From the NCBI RefSeq assembly GCF_902635505.1, contig NC_045428.1:119927641-119991640 (forward strand): DNA of 64,000 nucleotides, written 5' to 3'. A program made the position numbers and the translations under genes. This stretch comes from Sarcophilus harrisii (Eukaryota; Chordata; Mammalia; Dasyuromorphia; Dasyuridae). The notes beneath the pieces were generated by a model. The model did not search any database and was not told where the DNA came from. It saw only the letters and a program-made list of their open reading frames with translations. Shown piece by piece: positions 53,401 to 64,000 of this stretch. How positions within the stretch are numbered: the first letter of the stretch is position 1; every line of letters begins with the position of its first letter.

Positions 53401-53714
53401 CAAACTTATGAATTTTAATTGTCTTAGCAAGAGTGAAAGGAAAGCTTTTTTCTTGGTATCCCACTTATAAGCCTTTGTTATATTTCCGTGCTCAGGAAAA
53501 TTGTAGAATTTTAACAATTGAGGGAGGAGGGACTAGTTATTTGTTGGAAGGGTAGAAAATAATCTTGTGCAACTTGTGCACAGGAAAATCAGCTAATCTG
53601 ATTGATTTTTTCTATTTAAAGCTAAAATACATATTTTACTTAATATTGATTCAGTATAGATAATTTAATTTTTGGAACCATCATAATGAACTGACAATAT
53701 CCTTTGCAGTAAGC

Positions 53715-53850
53715 TTAATTGACATTTTTTTTCTGCTTTTGCTGTTTTTCTGTTTCTTATTGTCCTTTATACCTCCAGCATTCAGCAAAGTGCCTTGAAA
53801 ACAGCAGGTGCTCCATAAATGCTTGCTAAATGAATTGAATAAAAATTATA
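53715..53850 (+). repeat. L2 LINE 3' tail fragment
   Basis: tcctttatacctccagcattcagcaaagtgccttgaaaacagcaggtgctccataaatgcttgctaaatgaattgaat: canonical L2 3' end. Confidence 0.85.
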
Positions 53851-53989
53851 CTTTTTTATTATTCAGCTTAATTTTCTGTGCTAAATAACTGTTATTTTTA
53901 TTGTAAAGAAATACAGAAATTCCAAATGGACTCGTGTGTTGTCTTTTTCCTTTAGGCTGATTAACTTTAAATAATTTTCTTGTCAATAC

Positions 53990-54285
53990 TAACAACTGAC
54001 ATTTACTTACTGCTTTAGTGTTTTTAGTTCTGTATGTTAATTGACATATTTGAATTTCACAACAATTCTGTGTAGATATCAAATCCATTTTATAGGTAAA
54101 GAAACAAGCTCAGAGAGCAATGACTTTGCCCATGATCATATAACTTTTAAATGTTTCAGTTAGAATTTGAACTTAGTGTCTGCCACAGAGCAGGTGCTTT
54201 ATAAATGCTTTATAGATTGGTTTGGTCTTCCTGACTCCCAGTAATTATGGAGTCAATAGTCCCTCCATTGTGCCATGCTGACTTT
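53990..54285 (-). repeat. MIR-type SINE, antisense, with an insertion
   Basis: gacatatttgaatttcacaacaattctgtgtagat, ccattttataggtaaagaaacaagctcagag, tgactttgcccatgatcatataac, gaatttgaacttagtgtc, an insert of L2-tail-like text (gcaggtgctttataaatgc), then ttcctgactccc, tccattgtgccatgctg. Confidence 0.8.
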
Positions 54286-54787
54286 CAAGATAATCTGAGA
54301 ATGAGCAGAAAATTAGTTTTTAGAAATCAAATAGCCATTAGCATTTAATACAAGGTTTATATATTTGAGTGCCTATTTTCAGTTATTCTTTGAAATGAAT
54401 ATTTTGTACAAACCATTGACAAATTGATGTACTCCTCTCATGTTTAAGGTCTTATGCTTTTATGCTTGTACATATTAACAGAACTTAGTTCAATTCTACA
54501 TAATTGTTGAAAATGTGAAAATTCATATAGTTTGATTTGTTGAAGGACAGTCATATCTTGAATAACACAGAATAACATAATTTTCTTTTCTAAGAAATAT
54601 GTAGATAGAATCCCAATTTATCAGTCAGGCAATTGTTGTTCTATTATAACATGTATATAAATATGATTTTCTTATTAAATGAAGTCAGTTCACATTCTAA
54701 TTTGACTTTTAAAAAACTCATTCTCTTTCCTCCTTTGCTTCTAGTCAGACTGTCATCAGTCTGCACTTAATTTGTACACTAACATCA

Positions 54788-54826
54788 TTTGTTTTTTTTT
54801 GTTTGTTTGTTTGTTTTTGCTTCCAT
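54788..54826 (+). promoter_or_regulatory. SLAIN1: UGUUU-repeat tract in the acceptor region of SLAIN1 exon 3
   Basis: A T10 run and (GTTT)n immediately precede the exon 3 acceptor, in place of a continuous pyrimidine tract. The final stretch TTGCTTCCATGACAG is purine-interrupted, suggesting a weak 3' splice site. UGU-rich RNA is a known target of CELF-family splicing factors. A role here is inferred. Confidence 0.4.
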
Positions 54827-54831
54827 GACAG

Positions 54832-54981
54832 CTCTCCGATGGCGCAGTCTCTTCACCCCACCCACCTCCTTGGCCTTTCCTTATAGCCCTGTTGCGAGAC
54901 TCAGTCCATATAGCAATGGCTTTAATTCTCCCAGCTTCTCTAAAACCTCCAGTAAAGCAATACTAACACCTGAAAAAACAG
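54832..54981 (+). CDS. SLAIN1: SLAIN1 coding exon 3, in-frame 150-nt cassette-type exon
   Basis: The exon lies between acceptor CATGACAG and donor GTAATA. It encodes 50 residues, beginning ALRWRSLFTPPTSLAFPYSP and including SPYSNGFNSPSFSKTSSKAI and LTPEKTG. The length is a multiple of three and both borders are phase 1, so inclusion or skipping leaves the frame intact. The human SLAIN1 reference protein, as I recall it, passes directly from LEQG to YTSRGSP, so this exon is skipped there. SLAIN2, as I recall it, has a related stretch at the same place (SALKRQNLYNNPF...SPYSSGFNSPSSTP), which argues for an old, real exon rather than a chance open frame. Expression in this species is inferred. 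Confidence 0.82.
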
Positions 54982-56420
<1,439 letters not shown>

Positions 56421-56774
56421 TGAGTTAGAAATGTGAAGATTATGCCTATAATACCAAAAAAGTGAATGAGGTTCTTCGTTCTGAGTAATAGAGAGGGAAC
56501 TTAAGCCAAACTCTTTGTCTCATTGTTTTAACTGAAGAAAAGTGGGGGAAAAAGTCATGTTTAAAGGTTTCTAGTTATCCAAGGTCACTCACTGTTTTAA
56601 ATTATGGGCGTTTCCTCCATACAAACATGGTTAAGGAAATTGTCCATGGGTAACTATTGTATATATAAATATAGTTAGAGAAACTATATTTTAAAGTGTA
56701 ATGATATAATATCCTGAAAGTATTTTGACTTATTTTTTTTCCTGAAAGTCTTTGGGCAAAAAGAAAGGAGTAGG

Positions 56775-56860
56775 ATCATAGAAATTAGAGCCAGAGACAA
56801 CCTATGACCACCTAGTTTAAGCCTCTTATTTCATAGATAAGCAAGCAAATGATGTGAAAT
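56775..56860 (-). repeat. MIR-type SINE fragment, antisense
   Basis: gaaattagagccagagacaacctatgaccacctagtttaagcc, ttcatagataagcaag. Confidence 0.6.
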
Positions 56861-56994
56861 CTTTATTTCAAAAGAAGGATGATATATGCAGTTTTCAAAT
56901 ACAAATTCTCAGGTAAGATAATCACAAGAAGATACCCTCTTTTTTTTCTCCTTAAAAGTTCTGTACGTACTTAGATTCTATGACTATAGCAAGT

Positions 56995-58290
56995 CAGTCA
57001 TTAAGGATTTGATTTAGTACCTTCACTGTACCAGGTACTATGTGTCCGGCACTGGGGATACAAAGAAAGGCAAAAGACAATCTTGGACCTCAAGGAGCTC
57101 ATGATCAAATTGGGAAGATAACAAGCAAACATATATACAAAGAAGTTCTATATAGAATAATTAACAGGTGTAAGGCACTAGAATTTAGAGGGATTGGAAA
57201 TGGCTTTATGTAGAAGGTGGAATTGTTGCTGGAAAGAAAGTAAGGGAAGCCAAGAATCAGAGATGAGAAGGGAGATAATTACAGAGTTGGGGAACAGCCA
57301 GAAAAAATTCCTGGAGCTGAGAGATGGAATAGAATAGCAAAGAGGCTATTTAAAGAGCACATAGAAAGAGGTAGGGTGAAGAACACTAGAAAGGTATGTC
57401 GTAGCTTATGAAGGGCTTTGAACATCAAATAGATGATTTCATATTTGATGTTGGAGGTAATAAAGAGCCACTGGAGTTTGAATGTGGAAATGACATGGTT
57501 GCACTTAGATTAGGAAAAATTTCACCTTGCCAAATGAGTGGAGGATAGACTAGTTTGGAGAGAAACTTGTAGCAGGCCCTCAGGCTATTGTAATAATCCA
57601 GGCATGAGGTGATGAGACCTATATTAGGTTGGTGGCAATATCAGAGCAAAGAAGGGGGAATATTGGAGAGAGATTGCAGAGGTGAAATTGGCATGCTTTG
57701 GTAACAGGTTGGCTATAGGAAATGAGAAGTAATGAGGAGTTGGGAATGACATATATGTTAGAAATCTGGGAGACAAGGAAGATGGTGGTGCCCTTGAAGT
57801 TAATAGGGAAATTTAGAAGGAAGACTTATGTGGAAAAGTGAGTTCAATTTTGAACATGTTGAGTTTAAGATGTCTGCTATATATATATATATATATATAT
57901 ATGCATATATATAGTTTGAAATGTTTGAAAAGCATTGGGGATATGATATGGAAGGTCAACAGAGAAGTTTTAAGAATCATCAGTATAGAGGTGATAATTA
58001 AATCTCTGGAAGCTGATAAGATTGCCAAGTGAAGTAGTATAGAAGAAGAGCAAAGGACTGTGAAAGCTCCATGACCTATGGAGAAAAAAATGATCATTCG
58101 GCAAGAGGAGACTCAGGAGAGAGTAGTATCTTGAAAACTTGGAGAGAAGAGAATATCTAAAAAAAATAGTATTAAAAATTACAGTAAGTCAAGAAGAATG
58201 AGGATTGAGAAAAAAGGTTTTTGAATTCAGCAATATTTGAGAATTGCAGCCAACAAAGAGGTGATAGTTGAAACTAGTACCCTTTTAACT
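56995..58290 (-). repeat. L2 LINE, antisense, about 1.3 kb, the longest L2 in the window
   Basis: In order: ccaggtactatgtgtccggcactggggatac, tcaaggagctcatgatcaa, gaagggctttgaacatcaaat, aagagccactggagtttgaa, atgacatggttgcactta, ggctattgtaataatccaggcatgaggtgatgag, gggagacaaggaagatggtggtgcc, ttttgaacatgttgagtttaagatg, ttaagaatcatcagtatagaggtg, gattgccaagtgaag, tcaagaagaatgaggattgag. An (AT)n run (57880-57901) is inserted. It ends about 125 bp before exon 5. Confidence 0.92.
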
Positions 58291-58372
58291 TGAAAAACCA
58301 AAAAGACCTTCAAATGACTTCATATTTATTCAGTATTTCTTAATTCAGATGTTCATTTAAAATTTGACTTAG

Positions 58373-58879
<507 letters not shown>

Positions 58880-58959
58880 TAAGAGGGCTGATTGATTTCT
58901 GTTGCCCAAGTTGATAGCTAATTAGTTGTGTAGCTAGTAGATAACAGTAAACTGAAAGA

Positions 58960-59150
58960 TTTGAATTCAAATATTAAGATAACTTAATAGATGTGTGATC
59001 TGAACAAGTCATTTAATTTTTGCGTGCCTTAATTTCCTTATATGTAAAATGGGGATGATATTAGAACCCACCTTAGTGTTATTCTAAAGATCAGATGAGA
59101 TTATATTTGTAAAGCATTTTGCCAAGTACTACATAAATGCTAGTTGTAGA
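58960..59150 (+). repeat. MIR-type SINE
   Basis: atttgaattcaaatattaag, tgtgtgatctgaacaagtcatttaa, ccttaatttccttatatgtaaaatggggatgat, ctaaagatcagatgag, gtaaagcattttgccaagtactacataaatgctagttg. Confidence 0.85.
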
Positions 59151-59154
59151 GATT

Positions 59155-59685
59155 ATAATTACAAGGACTAAAGCTTGAATTCTAGGTATTCAACTGGTAG
59201 ACTGCTGATTTAAAAAAAAAATATGAGTATCTTTTATGTGTCACGCATGGGGTTATTCTGTAAAACTTTAGGTTGTGGAGAATATGCTGTGCTAAATTGG
59301 AATAAGAAGTTTTCTCATTTGGGAATTCCCTTTATGAAACTACAGTTCTAGTACCTATTTTTAATGAATTCAAGTCGGTTGTTTAATAAACATCCAATTA
59401 AATATCCCAGGTTTGTGTTTTCAGGATGCTTTACAACATCCAGCAGTTGTTGAGCATTTCAGTAGTGGAATTAGCACAATAATAGATTGAGCTGTAAGAT
59501 GTTGTAAGAACAATATCAATCTTTAACTAAGTCTTAGATTACTGTATGAGCTGTCTTAGACATCAAATTTTTTTTCCTTTTAAGAAAGTCACGTGGAATT
59601 TTTTACTATTTACCACTACTTTTGGTCAAAATAAGTTATTTATTCTAAACAAAGACCTGTTATATACAATTAAAATATTATTTTT
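59155..59685. other. Intron 5, no gene seen
   Basis: No repeat or exon recognised. Confidence 0.35.
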
Positions 59686-59689
59686 TATT

Positions 59690-59988
59690 TTTTTATTATA
59701 ATAACTTTTTATTGACAGAACCCATGCCAGGATAATTTTTTTTTACAACATTTTACCTTGCACTCACTTCTGTTCTGATTTTTCCCCTCTCTCTCTCCAC
59801 TCCCTCCCCCAGATGGCAAGCAGTCCTATATATGTCAAATATGTCGCAGTATATCCTAGATACAATATATGTGTGCAGAACTAAACAGTTTTCTTGTTGC
59901 ACAGGGAGAATTGGATTCAGAAGGTAAAAATAACCTGGGAAGAAAAACAAAAATGCAAACAGTTTACATTCATTTCCCAGTGTTCTTA
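59690..59988 (-). repeat. 5'-truncated L1 LINE 3' end, antisense
   Basis: taactttttattgacagaacccatgccagg, cccagatggcaagcagtcctatatatg, atatgtcgcagtatatcctagatac, cttgttgcacagggagaattggattcagaagg, ttcatttcccagtgttct. A marsupial L1 3' end subfamily different from those at 33.0 and 62.5 kb. Confidence 0.85.
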
Positions 59989-59989
59989 A

Positions 59990-60845
59990 TTAAAAATAAT
60001 TAATGTAATGTAGTAAGGTTTCTTTATATGATTTTCTGTTTATTAAGAGAAGGACCAGAATCTAAAAATATCTCGAAGGACTAAGATGTGTTATTTGATG
60101 CAGGGCATTTTCCAACATTAGTTGGAAATATAAATTAAATATATATATTAAATTTCAAACTAAGTGATAATATTTGTTTATATTTAACTGTACTTAAAGC
60201 AAATTAGAGCAGGTAGAAAAATTAAAATGTAGTAAAACTAATTTTTAAAAAGCAATATTTGTATTGTTTAACATAATTAATGTGCCTAGTATTAGCATCA
60301 CACTTATATTTACAAAAAAAAGGAGAGAAATTTTTGTTATTAAGATATTATTAAAGCACCCATATAAAGTAACTTTGTTGAGGAGAATGTAAAGACAGGA
60401 TAATACAAAATAAAAATAAAGTTCAGGGAAGATTTGTTTAACTTTAGGTCATTAAATCATATTTGCTCATATTTTAAAAGATAAATTAACTTTTCAAAAT
60501 AACATGGACAATATTATGAGAAGTTACATGAAATTATGTTGGAATTTGACTTTATAAGGAAAATGTATTCTAAACCTTTTCCTCTCATGTCATCAATTAA
60601 ATCACGTCACTTCATGTAATAGCTGCTTTGCTAAGATGATTTAAAAACAACTCCCTTTATTTTTAGAAAAATTTAGGAACTTTGTAGGTCCTAGCAAATA
60701 TGAAATATTTTAGATATTAACAAACAACTTGGCATATTTGTTGCTGTTGTTGTTCAATTAGTGTCCAGTGATCACCAGCTATATGTCCTAGAGTTACAGA
60801 AACTCAACTGTCTGTTACTTTAAACTCATGCTTTTCTTTTCCACA
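59990..60845. other. Intron 5, no gene seen
   Basis: Very AT-rich. A short SINE-like word (gttgctgttgttgttcaatta) is at 60741-60761. Confidence 0.4.
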
Positions 60846-60849
60846 ATTG

Positions 60850-61115
60850 GCCTTTGTGGTATCATCCTCTCCTTCCATCTGGAAAAGCATTCTTACCATA
60901 ACTCCTCCCCCAAATCTGGTTACTGAAATCCTGTAATGCCCAACTCAAATGCTTCTTTAATGAAACATCCTACAATCCAATAACATTTCTTTCTTTTCTA
61001 AAAATCCTGTCCCTGAGCCCTTCAACCATCACATTATTCTTTAGATTATATGGCCTTCTCTTACAAAGGAAGAAATCATGTTCCATTTACCTCTATATTC
61101 ATAGCATTACTGAAT
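60850..61115 (+). repeat. L2 LINE 3' region fragment
   Basis: cttccatctggaaaagcattcttacc, taatgcccaactcaaatgcttctttaatgaaac, attatatggccttctc. The L2 3' order is recognisable but diverged. Confidence 0.65.
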
Positions 61116-61261
61116 TTCAGTTTTATAAAAGATCTGAGTGGCTATCTAATTCTATGATTTAAAAAATAATTCCTCTAAAATACTGGGTCTTGGAGGCCTT
61201 TTTTTCTATCCTGGAATTTGTATTATTCTGATGGAATGTATAGGTCCCTTCTTAGAATTTT

Positions 61262-61505
61262 TGTTTAGTCATTTTCAGTTTTATCTGATTCTTCATGATC
61301 CCTTTTGGAATTTCCTCAGTAAAAATATTGGAGTGGGTCCTTCTTCAGCTCATTTTACAGATGAGGAAACTAAGGCAAGCAGGGTTAAGTGACTTGTCCA
61401 GAGTCACACAGCTGGTAAGTATCAGATGCTGTATTTGAACTCAGGAAGAGGAGCCTTCTTGACTTCAGGGCCTGGGCTCTGTCCATTGTACCATGCTGCT
61501 GCCCA
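61262..61505 (-). repeat. tRNA-derived marsupial SINE, antisense
   Basis: gtttagtcattttcagttttatctgattcttcatgatccc, attggagtgggtccttcttcagctcattttacagatgaggaaactaaggcaag, agtgacttgtccagagtcacacagctgg, ttgaactcaggaagagg, gtaccatgctgctgccc. Confidence 0.9.
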
Positions 61506-61603
61506 TTGTCAGAATAATTTTTTTTAAATGCATAAAATAAAATATTTCAAAGATGACCATTTAAATTGTAACCAAGTTATTAAATTTTTTTTTAAAAAGT
61601 TCA

Positions 61604-61920
61604 TACTGGATATAATAGTCTCATACACTGCTATTCCTTTTACTGGGGAGGCTGAGGCTAATGGATTGTGTCAATCCAGGAGTTGTGAGCTGCATTAAGA
61701 AGTCAAGTGTTCACACTAACTTGTGGTACCATTATGGTGAGTCCTTGAATTGTGAGGTGGAACAACACGCTGCTTAATTAAAGGTAAACTGAAGCAGGTT
61801 AGAAACAGAGCAGGTGAAAGGTTGTGTGCTATAGAGTGGTGAGACACAGCCCATGATTGGCTGCCACACTTCCATCCTGGGCAAAATAGGGAGAATTCAA
61901 TCTTAAAAACAAAACAAAAC
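61604..61920 (+). pseudogene. 7SL (SRP) RNA retropseudogene, near full length, with A-rich tail
   Basis: The order follows mammalian 7SL RNA across about 300 nt: ctggggaggctgaggctaatgg, tcaatccaggagttgtgagctgc, gtgttcacactaacttg (7SL GTGTCCGCACTAAGTTC), gtaccattatggtgagtcc (7SL ATCAATATGGTGACC), gaagcaggttagaaacagagcaggtgaaa (7SL CCAGGTCGGAAACGGAGCAGGTC), tagagtggtgagacac, ttggctgccacacttccatcctgggcaaaatagggaga. An (AAAAC)n tail follows 61904. The strong decay of internal promoter text and structure indicates a dead copy, not a working SRP RNA gene. Confidence 0.87.
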
Positions 61921-62440
61921 AAAACTATGTACCCCTACATTACAATTCTCTGCCCCAAACATAGTAAAATGAGTGGTCATTCTGCATTTGCTGAAATACC
62001 TCCCATGAGGGGATCAGAGCTCATTGCAGATAATTCTATTTCAGAGTTGTTCTGATTGTTAAGAAGTTCTTTGACAGACTTATATTTAGCATCTTTGCAG
62101 TTTCATCATTGCTCCTATTCTGCTTTCTGTGGCCAAGCATAAAAAGCAGTTAACACTTCCATATGATTGCCCTTCAAAAATACAGTAATCTTTCCCTCTT
62201 TTCTATAGACAAGACATTCTCTGCTTTGCTTAAATTGCCTTCTATCCCAAATATTAAATGAATAATCATTCTCATTTTCTTGTAGATACCCCTCTGTTTA
62301 CTTTCTTCCTTTATTTCTTGATATGTATTCATGCTTTTTCACCAATTTAATCCCAACTAATTATTCTCAATAACTCCCTTTTCATCCACTAAATCTTTCC
62401 GTTATTTTTCTCTTATTCTAACTTTATTTTCAGAATCTTT
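61921..62440. other. Intron 5, no gene seen
   Basis: T/C-rich intron text with weak L2-like words. Nothing firm. Confidence 0.35.
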
Positions 62441-62454
62441 CTATATCCCATTTT

Positions 62455-62740
62455 AAAAATTTTAAATAGCTTTTGATTTACAAGTTATATGCATAGATAA
62501 TTTTACAGCATTGACAGTTGCCAAACCTTTTATTCCAATTTTCCCCCTCCTTCCCTCCATCCCCTCCCCTAGATGGCAGGATGACCAATACATGTTAAAT
62601 ATGTTAAAGTATAAATTAAATACAAAATAAGTATACATGTCCAAACCGTTATTTTGCTGTACAAAAAGAATTGGACTCTGAAATGTTGTATAATTAGCCT
62701 GTGAAGGAAATAAAAAATGCAGGTGAGCAAAAATATAGGG
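62455..62740 (-). repeat. 5'-truncated L1 LINE 3' end, antisense, with target duplication
   Basis: taaatagcttttgatttacaagtt, ttttacagcattgacagttgccaaacc, ccctagatggcaggatgacc, cgttattttgctgtacaaaaagaattggac, taattagcctgtgaaggaaat. An exact 13-bp duplication TATATCCCATTTT flanks it (62442-62454 and 62741-62753). Confidence 0.95.
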
Positions 62741-62939
62741 TATATCCCATTTTTTAAGGCTTGTATATATTGTACAACCTGCTTTGTATTCAATCAACTA
62801 AAATGAACTCTTCAAAAGGAAGAGAAAGCCGATTTCTTGGGCAATTTTCTTAGCCACTTGAATTCACTGAGATTCAGTTGGAGAAATAATAAACATCTTA
62901 GATAGTTATGGATGACTTATCTTGAATTTTTTTTTAATT

Positions 62940-63650
62940 CCTCTTGCTCTTCCTGCATCTCTAAGAACTATTCACTTTCCCTAGTTGGATTTTCATTCAT
63001 GACTTGACTCTAGCTGTGAGTAATAACAAACTTCTCTCCTGCTCCCTCTGTTTTTTTCTCTATATACTCTCTCATATGATGACTTTGCTAACTTCCATAG
63101 GTTTCATTATTGATGATTCTCAGATATGAATATTGAACCCTAATTCCACCATCACCAATTCCTTATTAGACACTTGAAACCTCATCTCAAATGCATCTCA
63201 AATTTAAGATATCTATATCAGAACATGTTATCATTCTGACAATCCCCAATTCTTCCAAAATTCTATATTTATGTCAATGTCATGATCATTTCCACAAAAG
63301 AAGAATAAATATAAATCCTCCAGTCATTTAATCTTTACAGTTTACGCATTACACTTATATTTACATTTGCCATTTACATACTTCTTTTCATTTTGATCTT
63401 TACAACCAAGCCTCATCTACGTTTCCAGACTTACCACATCTTACTCTCCTCTTTGTACTGTCCAGTATGGCCAAACCAGTTTTATTGCTGTTTCTCACAT
63501 ATGAGAATCCATCACCTGATTTAGTGTCTTAGTACTGGTTTTCTCCTGCACCTTTAAAGGGACTTCCTCCTCTCTAGTACACCTTGGAATTCCTTGTTTC
63601 CTGCATGATTCAGTCTAAGTGCTGTCTTCTTCATGATTTCTTTTTTAAAT
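62940..63650 (+). repeat. L2 LINE internal region, decayed
   Basis: tgctaacttccataggtttcattattgatgattctcagatatg (L2 has gggtttcactatcatctc..gatgactcccaaat), cttgaaacctcatctcaaatgcatctcaaat, ttttattgctgtttctcacatatg, agggacttcctcctctc. The general order is L2-like, with low identity. Confidence 0.5.
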
Positions 63651-63714
63651 TCTGTGACCCACCTTCTGCTTCTCCCAGTCTCCCCCAAGTCACATTGTCT
63701 TTGCTTTGCATGTG

Positions 63715-63850
63715 ATTTGTGTGTGTCCATATATACAAACACATATAGATATATAGATATATACATATACAGAAATAGTTATATACACAATATGCAAACA
63801 CACACATATATATGTATTCATACACACATATAAATAATAATACATAACAA
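63715..63850. repeat. CA/TA-rich low-complexity tract
   Basis: Alternating purine-pyrimidine DNA (catatatacaaacacatata, acacacacatatatatg). It produces small artefact frames on both strands. Confidence 0.9.
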
Positions 63851-63889
63851 TAACAGTGATATATAACAATAACTATGTCTGTTCATCTC

Positions 63890-64000
63890 TCGCAACATTT
63901 ACTAAGTTCTTACTATGTACCAGGCACTGCTAATCAATGTGTATACAAATGCATCCAGGTAACAAGTTCCTGATCTCAAGAAGTTTATATTCTAATGGGG
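63890..64000 (-). repeat. L2 LINE 3' end, antisense, cut by the window edge
   Basis: acatttactaagttcttactatgtaccaggcactgc, cctgatctcaagaagtttatattctaatgggg: the complement of the L2 3' end, continuing beyond the window. Confidence 0.85.

Noticed and set aside
61716-61922. Antisense 68-codon frame
   Set aside because: It lies wholly within the 7SL retropseudogene and its tail.

Overview
The window is a piece of a marsupial nuclear genome. The evidence is an AT-rich background, L1 elements with marsupial-type 3' ends, tRNA-derived SINEs of the marsupial kind (heads such as GGGGCAGCTTGGTGGCATGG), many MIR and L2 fossils, and one vertebrate gene with small exons in long introns. The L1 and SINE types look Australasian-marsupial to me, but I cannot fix the species.

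The only protein-coding gene I can support is SLAIN1, on the + strand. It encodes a microtubule plus-end protein of the SLAIN family. Five coding exons are present: exon 1 (13664 or 13700 to 14424) inside a CpG-rich promoter region, exon 2 (28730-28866), a 150-nt cassette-type exon 3 (54832-54981), exon 4 (56215-56364) and exon 5 (58416-58757). All have canonical GT/AG borders and join in one open frame of about 501 codons counted from the MMAEQ start. The C-terminal exons, with the family's name-giving region, lie beyond position 64000.

Layout. 1-13.2 kb is intergenic: L2 fossils, one nested SINE, a pure (GA)n tract at 400-481, and a long compound (GT)n plus GA/GACA tract at 11.6-11.95 kb, about 1.7 kb upstream of the SLAIN1 start. 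13.2-14.4 kb is the CpG-rich promoter and exon 1. 14.4-28.7 kb is intron 1, holding L2, CR1/L3-type, old L1 and MIR copies, a 7SL RNA fragment, and two diverged copies of a roughly 260-bp sequence I do not recognise. 28.9-54.8 kb is intron 2, with several L1 pieces in both orientations (including two overlapping same-strand copies at 42.1-45.2 kb), L2s, SINEs and microsatellites. 54.8-58.8 kb is the exon 3-5 cluster. 58.8-64.0 kb is intron 5, with L1 3' ends, a near full-length 7SL retropseudogene (61.6-61.9 kb) and L2.

I found no ordinary ncRNA gene, CRISPR array, prokaryotic system or recognisable endogenous retrovirus. The most interesting points are the conserved-looking cassette exon 3 with its UGUUU-repeat acceptor, marsupial expansions and start/uORF ambiguity in exon 1, the unrecognised repeat pair, and the two 7SL fossils. 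Repeat boundaries are read by eye and are approximate, except where target-site duplications are quoted.
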